DNA of 20,555 bases from CBDUJZ01 sp047629415 (GTDB lineage: Bacteria; Myxococcota_A; Bradymonadia; REDH01). Below the pieces are notes generated by a model. It did not search any database and was not told the DNA's origin. It saw only the letters and a program-made list of their open reading frames with translations. The stretch is from NCBI GenBank assembly GCA_047629415.1, contig JBLHWZ010000076.1, positions 1-20,555 of the forward strand. The letters run 5' to 3'. Below are positions 14,631 through 20,555 of the stretch, one piece after another. Within the stretch, counting starts at the first letter, position 1. Each line of letters starts with the position of its first letter. A program made the position numbers and the translations under genes.

Positions 14631-16151
14631 GTGATAGAACCGAAGCTCCCTAAACAAAGCCCTCGAAGCGCGTTCATCCGCGCTAGCGCAGAAGAGGCCT
14701 TCGGTACTCCTCTCGAGCAAGTCGTCCGCGGCTCTTCAGTGCGACGTCGTCTCGTCGAACTGCTCTACTCGCCTACGGCCGAGTGGATCGTTCTCGTGCT
14801 GATCGTTCTCTCAGTCTTGCTTCTGACGCTTGAGCTTGCCGGAGCGCAGTCTGGACCGGTCGGTTGGCTGGGCGCCGCTGCGAGTCAAGAGCGAGGCGGC
14901 TGGTTCTTCTGGTTCGACGTGGTCCTCTCGGCGGGGTTCGCTGTCGAGTATTTCTCGAAGCTCTGGCTCGCGCCTCGCAAGTGGCACTTCGTTAGCCGGC
15001 ATCTCATCGACCTCTTGGCGATCCTCCCGGTGCTGCGCGTGTTCCGTATCGGCCGCGTGGTGCGGCTCTTACGGCTCTTTCGACTGCTTCGGGTAATGCG
15101 GGTCGGGGCTTTGATCGGCAATCTGAGCTCGCCAATCTCGGAAGATGCGCGCAAGTACGCTTCCGAGAACCTGACGATCATCACGTACCTCGTGTTCTCA
15201 ATGGTCTTCGGCACGCTCGGCGTGATGGTCTTCGAGAAAGGCGCTGACTCGGGATTCGACACCCTTGGCGACTCAATCTGGTGGTGTGTCGTCACCATCA
15301 CAACGGTTGGATACGGTGACCGTTCGCCGGTGACGTTTGGCGGGCGGCTGGTCGCGATGACGCTGATGTTCATCGGGCTCAGCTTCTACGCGCTGCTCAC
15401 AGGCGTGATGTCGTCGCTCTTGATCGAACGGTCTAGAAGAAAGGAGACTCAGACAATGGACATCAATTCGCTGAAGGATCACGTTGTGATCTGCGGCTAC
15501 AACTCGAACGCACCACGACTGATTCGGGACCTCCGTTCAGCCCAACCAGACACCAGTATCTTGGTAATCTCGGAGCGGACAGGGGTCGCGCTGCCTGCAG
15601 ATCCATTGGTTTTGCAGCTTGAGCTGGATCCGACGACCGAGGCTGCGCTCGAGCGCGCTCAGGTCGACTTCGCGAGCGCCGTGATCATGCTTGGGGATGA
15701 CGCCTTAGGGCGCTCTGGTCATGACGCAGATGCACGCTCAATACTCACAACGCTCGCGGTTGAGAGTCGGAACCCCAAGCTGCACACAATCGTCGAGCTA
15801 TTGAACGACGCCAACGTACCGCACGCTCGCAACGCCGGCGCCGACGAGGTCGTGGTCTCGGGAGCCTACACCGGAACGATGCTCTCACAGTCTGCGCAGA
15901 GTCCTGGGGTTAGCGATGTCTATCGGGACCTCTTCCGCCCAGGCGCCGGCTCCGCAGTAGTAGAGGAGGATGTGCCGACGCAATGGCATGGTCGAGCCTA
16001 CTCCGAGCTCGTCTCTGCCTGGGTTTCCGAAGGCTTGGGTGCCGCGATCGGATACCGACGGGACGGGGTTGTGGTGCTCGCCCCCGGCGTTGGAGTGATG
16101 CTCCAGCCCGGCGACCGCGCCGTACTCATCCGCTCGGTCGGCGACGATTGA
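14631..16151 (+). CDS. Voltage-sensor-type potassium channel with RCK/TrkA domains
   Basis: A 506-aa inner-membrane channel subunit. S1 is about 51-70, S2 about 91-112, S3 about 123-135, S4 136-157, S5 about 181-201. The pore has the selectivity filter TTVGYGD at 224-230 and S6 about 239-263. S4 carries eight arginines at every third residue (136, 139, 142, 145, 148, 151, 154, 157). A cytosolic TrkA-N/RCK-like Rossmann domain begins with HVVICGYNSNA (284-294). It lacks the standard GxGxxG, a variation common in such channels. A TrkA-C-like end follows (about 450-502). The product should be a tetrameric K+ channel gated by voltage and a cytosolic ligand. The GTG at 14631 is the first start in frame; its ribosome-binding site is weak, and a GTG near residue 37 is an alternative. 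Confidence 0.92.
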   Translation: MIEPKLPKQSPRSAFIRASAEEAFGTPLEQVVRGSSVRRRLVELLYSPTAEWIVLVLIVLSVLLLTLELAGAQSGPVGWLGAAASQERGGWFFWFDVVLSAGFAVEYFSKLWLAPRKWHFVSRHLIDLLAILPVLRVFRIGRVVRLLRLFRLLRVMRVGALIGNLSSPISEDARKYASENLTIITYLVFSMVFGTLGVMVFEKGADSGFDTLGDSIWWCVVTITTVGYGDRSPVTFGGRLVAMTLMFIGLSFYALLTGVMSSLLIERSRRKETQTMDINSLKDHVVICGYNSNAPRLIRDLRSAQPDTSILVISERTGVALPADPLVLQLELDPTTEAALERAQVDFASAVIMLGDDALGRSGHDADARSILTTLAVESRNPKLHTIVELLNDANVPHARNAGADEVVVSGAYTGTMLSQSAQSPGVSDVYRDLFRPGAGSAVVEEDVPTQWHGRAYSELVSAWVSEGLGAAIGYRRDGVVVLAPGVGVMLQPGDRAVLIRSVGDD

Positions 16152-16324
16152 TCGGGGCAGACTGTGCGAGGTTCACTACGCCGTCGCGATCGGCGGCGTT
16201 GTCCCGTGTCTCTTCGTCATCTGCATCACTAGGCCCATCTCGATCGGTACGTTCCAAGGATGCGTGCAACGAACCCAAGCGGGTCTAAGCCCCTCGCTGC
16301 GGCACCTCACACACGCCAGCCACG

Positions 16325-17008
16325 ATGACTCAGTCCCCCTGTTCAGTTGCCATTCTCGGAGCCTCCGGCGCAGTCGGACAGCAGGTGGTCGCCGCGCTGC
16401 GCGCCATGCCAAGCGATGTCGCCATTCGCTCCTTCGGCCGCCGGTCAACCCAACCAAACACGGACGGACTCACGGAGCACATCGTAGATGTGTTCTCATC
16501 GGCCACCTACCAGGAATTCCTCCCCGGCTCCGACGCAGCGATTTGCACCTTTGGAGTTGGGGAGCCGTCAAAGCTGGATCGAGCGGAGTTCGTTCGAATC
16601 GACAAGGACGCGGTGCTCGACTTCGCGAAGTCCTGCAAGGAATCGGGGGTTCGGCACTTTCAGCTGCTCAGTTCGGTGGCTGCGAGTCACGAGTCGCGGA
16701 GCTTCTATCTGAGGACCAAAGGAGAGTTGCAGAACGAGCTGTTCGCGCTGGAGTTCGAACGCCTCAGCCTCTTCCAGCCGTCCATGATTCTGACTCCGGC
16801 GAACCGCTACGGACTCGCCCAGGGAGTCACCCTCGCGATTTGGCCCCTGCTGAGCCACGCTCTCATCGGAGGCCTCAAGAAGTACCGAGGCATCCCGGTG
16901 AATTCGCTCGGCTCGGCGATCGCAAACAACCTGTTTGTTCCTGGGGAAGGACTCGAGTTTCTCCTGTGGCCCGAGATCACGCGATTGGCGGCAAAGGCGG
17001 ACGAGTAG
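16325..17008 (+). CDS. NAD(P)-binding atypical SDR (TIP30/HTATIP2-like)
   Basis: A 227-aa Rossmann-fold protein. The dinucleotide-binding loop GASGAVG is at 12-18. A dipeptide SS at 116-117 ends the beta strand where SDR proteins keep the catalytic Ser. Tyr128 and Lys132 form a YxxxK pair within SFYLRTKGELQNEL, the active-site arrangement of extended/atypical SDRs. The following segment (LSLFQPSMIL) matches the RP-x-LL region of HTATIP2/TIP30-type and related NAD(P)H-binding proteins. Substrate and reaction are unknown. It follows the potassium channel gene on the same strand after a 173-base gap, so co-transcription is possible but not compelling. No clear ribosome-binding site precedes the ATG. 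Confidence 0.82.
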   Translation: MTQSPCSVAILGASGAVGQQVVAALRAMPSDVAIRSFGRRSTQPNTDGLTEHIVDVFSSATYQEFLPGSDAAICTFGVGEPSKLDRAEFVRIDKDAVLDFAKSCKESGVRHFQLLSSVAASHESRSFYLRTKGELQNELFALEFERLSLFQPSMILTPANRYGLAQGVTLAIWPLLSHALIGGLKKYRGIPVNSLGSAIANNLFVPGEGLEFLLWPEITRLAAKADE

Positions 17009-17125
17009 GCCGGGAAGAAGCAGCGCCGCCGGAGCGCACTTTTCCTCGCTGGACAAAGGCGTGGGGAGGCGTTCGGTAGATACGCTCGATGAATCTAAAG
17101 CGCGTTAGCGAAACGTCAGGCGTAC

Positions 17126-17157
17126 CCGGAAGAAGTTTCCGGCACAGAGGCCGTGCC
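17126..17157. terminator. Overlapping hairpins between convergent genes
   Basis: CCGGAA-GAAGT-TTCCGG (17126-17142) and GGCAC-AGAGGCC-GTGCC (17141-17157) overlap by two bases. They lie between the ends of the SDR gene and the minus-strand lipoprotein gene. No T-run follows on either strand, so a terminator role is tentative. Confidence 0.3.
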
Positions 17158-17642
17158 TAAGACCCTTCTGGGAGAACTCTGGACAGCGCGATGTCCAAGA
17201 GTTCAGGCAGGTCTTCGGGGGCACAGATCGCAGCCGGATCATCCGTGGCTTTGACCTCTACAGTAAAAATTCCCGCGGAGCCCGCAGAGGCATAGAGTCC
17301 CAGACCCGCTTGCGCAGTTGGACCACGACCTCCTGCGACCTCTGCTCCCTGAGCCGCGACACTAGCGCTGGGATGCCGCGTGACCAACAAGATGCCTTCG
17401 TCGCCGCTGGCATCTCGATTGCACGGGTTGAGCGCGATCCCCTCAAAACCCGTTGCCGAGAGTGTGATCGCTTCTCCGCAAACGGCCTGAAAGTCAGCAG
17501 GTGTCAGCAGGGCGTCACAATCGGGGTCTGGCGTTGTCTCTCCGACGACGATCGCATCGTCGCCACACGCGGCTGCTCCAACTGATAGGAGAAGCAACAG
17601 TAGAAAAATGGACGGCTGTACGTTGGATTTGGGCTGATACAT
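17157..17642 (-). CDS. Small lipoprotein of unknown function
   Basis: A 161-aa predicted lipoprotein. A strongly hydrophobic signal (SIFLLLLLLSVGAAAC) ends at a lipobox-like AAA-C with the lipidated Cys at 26. The mature domain has five cysteines besides the lipidated one and a compact alpha/beta look: LLTPADFQAVCG, then NPCNRDASG and a strand ILLVTRHPSAS, with a C-terminal helix (LPELLDIALSRVL). The pattern of a helix ending in CG, followed by CNR and paired strands, recalls small solute-binding-type lipoprotein domains, but no family can be named safely. The ATG at 17642 directly starts the signal peptide; the ribosome-binding site is weak. It lies downstream of the RCC1-like lipoprotein gene on the same strand. 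Confidence 0.8.
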   Translation of the reverse strand: MYQPKSNVQPSIFLLLLLLSVGAAACGDDAIVVGETTPDPDCDALLTPADFQAVCGEAITLSATGFEGIALNPCNRDASGDEGILLVTRHPSASVAAQGAEVAGGRGPTAQAGLGLYASAGSAGIFTVEVKATDDPAAICAPEDLPELLDIALSRVLPEGS

Positions 17643-17719
17643 GCTCGCTTCTTACTCCGGTGACACTCCGGGAACAACTCACCATTTGGGTTATTTACGA
17701 GTCCGCGACGACGAGAAGT

Positions 17720-17729
17720 CTCTCGAGAG
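17720..17729. promoter_or_regulatory. Perfect palindrome upstream of a lipoprotein gene
   Basis: CTCTCGAGAG is a perfect 10-bp palindrome in the 185-base spacer ahead of the 17642 start. A -10-like TAAATA lies about 20 bases further toward the gene, with no good -35. It could be an operator, or chance. Confidence 0.25.
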
Positions 17730-17827
17730 TTGTAGCTACGGCGCGGCACCCGCTGGCAGAGTCATCCCGCGGCAGCGCCCGATGAACTCGAAGCGCGTTA
17801 CGGTGATATGGGTCGCGAGATCTCGGC

Positions 17828-20164
17828 CTATTCCGCCAACCCGATCGGCGCCGGAAGGAAGCTCCCGCTGGTGATGCCCCAACACAAAGCCGCGCCAGAC
17901 GGCTCGATGCCGCAGACGCTCTGCGTCCCCATCGCCAGCTCCTCGAATCCGCCCTCGCGGCTTGGGAGAACGTTCAACTGGCCCCCCAAATCATCGCCCC
18001 AGCAGACGGCCGTCCCGGAGGGTTCCAGCGCACAGGTCATGAATCCGGAGGCGTAGAGGCTTAGGTAGCCGCCCTCTTCTGACGCGACGGGGGTCGTGGC
18101 GCCGAACGGCGAAGTCCCCCAGCATGTCACGGCACCGGCGCCGTTTAGAATGCACGTATGCGCCGAGCCCAGCGCGACCGCGCTCGGCCGACGCAGCGAC
18201 ACATCCGGGAGCGACGAAGCTTGGCCCCAGCAGGTCAGGTCGCCCGCGTCATCCGAAGCGCAACCGTGCGAATTCCCTAGCCAAAGCTGCCGAAACCCGA
18301 TCAGCGAGCGAGGCGGTGAAGCTTGCCCAGCGGTGTCCTTTCCCCAACAGCGCAGCGCCCCGCTGGACTCAAGGCCACACGCGAAGCTCGAGCCAACTTG
18401 TAGGTCGCGGTATCCGCCAGCCGTCGATTGCACCGGCGTGAGGATGCCATTCCCATCGGTCCAACCGAAACAAACAACCTCGCCGGTCGGGCGCGCGCCA
18501 CAAAACTGATCGTAGCCTCGGAGCAGCGTGAAGCCACCGTCTGCCGGATCCGGCAAGAGGTCGAGAAGAAACTCATCTACGCCACCGCAGATGAGGGCGC
18601 CGGTATCATCGAGCGCACATGCACCGAACGTTCCTGGCCGCACATGGGTTGCGCCGACTGGCAACGAGCGGAATGTGCCAAACCCGCTACTCTCCCGAGA
18701 GCCCGAGCACACCAGTGCCCCAGAGGGCTCCAGTCCGCAGACGAAGCTCACGCCCACTACCAGCTGTGTGTACCCTCCCTCCGCCGATGGACTGGGTGCC
18801 TCGGCGCCGACGAAATTCCCCCAACAGGCCACTGCACCGGACGGTTCCAAACCGCACGTGGCGCTGGAGCCAGCGACCAGACTCTCGAAGCCGCCCTCTG
18901 CGGAGGACGCGGGCGTGTTAAGTACGGGGCCACCGGCCGTGCCACAGGTGACCGCACCGGACGGCTCAAGACCGCAAATGTGGTTCAGTCCGCCGACCAC
19001 CTCAACGAACCCGCCCTCTGCGGACGTCAGCCTCGACCACTCTGTCCCGCGCTGGCCCCAGCAGACGACGGTACCCGAGGGCTCCACGCCGCAGGCAGTG
19101 ATCGACCCGGCCACCAACCGAACAAATCCGCCCTCCGCGGACATCCCGACGGGCGAGACCTGATTGTGAGAGTTGCTGCCCCAACACACCGGCACACCGG
19201 AGGGCTCCAGCCCACACGTATAGCCGCTGCCGGCGACGAGCTCGACGAACCCGCCCTCGGTGGAGGGCGAGATAGGACCGGCGCCGCTGGTGGGCACACC
19301 CTCATTGTTGCCCCAACACACCACCGCACCGGAAGGCTCCAAGCCGCAGGTGTGGCCGCTGCCCGCCGCGAACATCGCGTACCCGCCCTCGGCCGACTGA
19401 ACCGGCTCGCTCTGGTCGAACGCGTTGTTTCCGCCACACCGAGTACCGCCGTCGGTGAGGCTCATGCATACGTGGCGATTTCCAGCGACCACGGGGCTGG
19501 GACGCGGCCGGCGGACCTCATGAGTACATACCCCGCCGAAGCAACCGCACGCACCTGAATCGCAGTCCGCGCAGGCCGACGCATCGGGAACGACGGCCGC
19601 TTCGCAACCAGTCGCGGAACAGAAATCCGCCGTGCACGGGTCTTCATCATCGCAAGCGCCGTCCTCCGGAACGTGCGTCACCGCGTCGGCCGTCTCATCG
19701 CACGCGTCGACCGTGCAATCGATGTCGTCACCAACCACCGGCGCCGCGCCATCCAAACAGCCAAGCTCTCGGTCACATGTCTCAAGGCCGTTGCAGAACA
19801 GACCGTCATCGCAATCACACACATCATCGCATCGCGGTCCCCAGAAGCCGGGTGGACACGCACCATCGACGTCAGCGTCGGCCGCGGCGTCTAGACCGAG
19901 TTCCGGCTCGGGCTCCACGTCGAGTTCTACGTCCGGCGCAACGTCCGGCGCAACGTCCGGCTCAGTGTCCGGCTCAGCGTCCGGCGCAACGTCTTCGGTA
20001 GTGACATCGCCGACATCGGTATCGGATACGTCGCCAGAGGTGCCGGAGTTGGTGATGGTTCCTGGCTCGGAGCCATTACAGGCCCCGAAGAGACTGGCGC
20101 TGAAGACAATCGCACCGAGCGCGAGAAGAAACCGTGGGCCGCGCAAAGATCGTGTGCAAGACAT
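17828..20164 (-). CDS. RCC1-like repeat lipoprotein with EGF-like/Cys-rich stalk
   Basis: A 778-aa predicted surface lipoprotein. The signal peptide ends in LFGAC with the lipidated Cys at 29; Phe at -3 is atypical. A tether of Asp-Val/Ala-Pro units (30-100) is followed by a region with 18 cysteines (103-213). That region begins with an EGF-like CPPGFWGPRC and continues with CNGLETC, DCTVDAC and DPCTADFC units, a style common in myxobacterial surface proteins. From about 224 to the end there are 14 repeats of about 38-45 residues built on CGLEPSGAVVCWG and SAEGGF-LVAG. Most have a pair of cysteines and resemble RCC1/BNR propeller blades; fourteen would make two seven-bladed propellers. The C-terminal blade has a decayed partial copy near 14.4 kb. 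A binding or adhesion role is inferred only from architecture. Confidence 0.9.
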   Translation of the reverse strand: MSCTRSLRGPRFLLALGAIVFSASLFGACNGSEPGTITNSGTSGDVSDTDVGDVTTEDVAPDAEPDTEPDVAPDVAPDVELDVEPEPELGLDAAADADVDGACPPGFWGPRCDDVCDCDDGLFCNGLETCDRELGCLDGAAPVVGDDIDCTVDACDETADAVTHVPEDGACDDEDPCTADFCSATGCEAAVVPDASACADCDSGACGCFGGVCTHEVRRPRPSPVVAGNRHVCMSLTDGGTRCGGNNAFDQSEPVQSAEGGYAMFAAGSGHTCGLEPSGAVVCWGNNEGVPTSGAGPISPSTEGGFVELVAGSGYTCGLEPSGVPVCWGSNSHNQVSPVGMSAEGGFVRLVAGSITACGVEPSGTVVCWGQRGTEWSRLTSAEGGFVEVVGGLNHICGLEPSGAVTCGTAGGPVLNTPASSAEGGFESLVAGSSATCGLEPSGAVACWGNFVGAEAPSPSAEGGYTQLVVGVSFVCGLEPSGALVCSGSRESSGFGTFRSLPVGATHVRPGTFGACALDDTGALICGGVDEFLLDLLPDPADGGFTLLRGYDQFCGARPTGEVVCFGWTDGNGILTPVQSTAGGYRDLQVGSSFACGLESSGALRCWGKDTAGQASPPRSLIGFRQLWLGNSHGCASDDAGDLTCWGQASSLPDVSLRRPSAVALGSAHTCILNGAGAVTCWGTSPFGATTPVASEEGGYLSLYASGFMTCALEPSGTAVCWGDDLGGQLNVLPSREGGFEELAMGTQSVCGIEPSGAALCWGITSGSFLPAPIGLAE
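19929..19988. repeat. Five 12-bp repeats coding the lipoprotein tether
   Basis: Units ACGTCCGGCGCA, ACGTCCGGCGCA, ACGTCCGGCTCA, GTGTCCGGCTCA and GCGTCCGGCGCA lie in tandem. Each encodes four residues (P-D-V-A or P-D-x-E type), so copy-number change lengthens or shortens the tether without shifting the frame. Confidence 0.85.
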
Positions 20165-20499
20165 AGCGAATCAGGGAAAGAGATGCGGGCGACCGTACCA
20201 GACCTGCAGCCGCTGGCATCAAGTAAACGTGCAATAAAACGGGCGTTGTCTCCAACGCGACTAGCGCCGTACTCGCAGCCATGACTCCACTCATATAGCG
20301 CGAGGCACGATGGCACCTGCAACGTTCAACTCCGATTGTTTGTTTTCGGCCCGCTATTCGTGCGAGCCTTCAGGACGTGTGCACCGAGGCGAGCGGTTTC
20401 GTCCCTGGGCGCCGACGATGGAGATCGGCTCGGCCAAGCCGCTCTTATCGGGTGATTCATGCCGTCAGTCGCCCACGCGGAAGTTCAGCCAAATCCCCG
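20165..20499. other. Spacer upstream of the RCC1-like lipoprotein gene
   Basis: No gene is supported on either strand. The stretch must hold the promoter of the minus-strand RCC1-like gene, but no convincing -35/-10 pair or ribosome-binding site was found. No repeat or RNA gene was recognised. A plus-strand frame from an ATG at 20418 is open to the window edge but has a low-complexity Arg-rich end and is not favoured. Confidence 0.5.
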
Positions 20500-20555
20500 A
20501 TGAGCCTACCGCTAAGCAAGGACCCCGACGAAGAAGACGCCTCCCCGATGTGGAG
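20500..20555 (+). CDS. Possible start of a gene running off the right edge
   Basis: ATG at 20500 opens a frame to the edge reading MSLPLSKDPDEEDASPMW, an acidic start of the sort seen in real proteins. There is no ribosome-binding site, and another frame starting at 20418 is also open, so the call is weak. No family can be suggested from 18 residues. Confidence 0.25.
   Translation, partial: MSLPLSKDPDEEDASPMW

Noticed and set aside
16264..17079. Plus-strand frame of 271 codons over the SDR gene
   Set aside because: Arg/His-rich shadow of the SDR gene, whose own frame has clear Rossmann and YxxxK motifs.
18428..19558. Plus-strand frame of 376 codons opposite the RCC1-like repeats
   Set aside because: Its repetitive text mirrors the RCC1 repeats on the other strand; no start signal or domain.
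1..20555. CRISPR array, prophage, insertion sequence or toxin-antitoxin pair
   Set aside because: No regularly spaced direct repeats, transposase or integrase motifs, terminal inverted repeats or paired small genes were seen on either strand.

Overview
The window is GC-rich (about 60%) bacterial chromosome. Several genes encode predicted lipoproteins whose lipobox cysteine is followed by an Asp/Ala/Pro/Thr-rich tether and then a Cys-rich or beta-propeller domain. That style is typical of Myxococcota and relatives (Bradymonadales/Polyangia-like). The phylum is an inference from protein style only; no rRNA or other marker is present.

Layout. (1) 1-3535, minus strand: a tightly packed tryptophan operon, trpR-trpE-trpG-trpD-trpC, with the Trp-repressor-like gene first. 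The start of trpC runs off the left edge. A candidate promoter with an embedded palindrome precedes trpR. (2) 3690-4553, plus: an EamA-type transporter, divergent from the operon. (3) 4554-9615, minus: a run of exported or lipid-anchored proteins. An 814-aa duplicated lipoprotein comes first, followed by a broken HtrA-like protease next to a heptamer repeat, a possible split secreted-protein gene, and a Cys-rich lipoprotein with a stray Cys-rich tail. (4) 9855-10445, plus: a Cys-rich lipoprotein preceded by two mutually exclusive hairpins. (5) 10446-14155: an FG-GAP fragment (plus), an FG-GAP/ASPIC propeller gene with three in-frame stops and no frameshift (minus), and an intact TolB/PD40-like lipoprotein carrying a CxxCH motif (minus). 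(6) 14156-14630: non-coding, with a decayed RCC1-like remnant. (7) 14631-17008, plus: a six-TM voltage-sensor-type potassium channel with an RCK domain, then an atypical SDR of TIP30/HTATIP2 type. (8) 17157-20164, minus: a small lipoprotein and a large lipoprotein with an EGF-like/Cys-rich stalk and 14 RCC1-like repeats. (9) 20165-20555: mostly non-coding.

How it fits together. The trp genes form one self-contained unit, probably autoregulated by the repressor they encode. The rest is mainly cell-envelope accessory content. Between about 4.7 and 14.5 kb many surface-protein genes are damaged, which suggests rapid turnover of paralogous secreted proteins. I did not recognise a defence system, phage, IS element, CRISPR array, tRNA or rRNA. 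The most distinctive points are the repressor-led trp operon with its candidate operator, the frame-preserving nonsense decay of the ASPIC gene, and the heptamer repeat at the broken protease.
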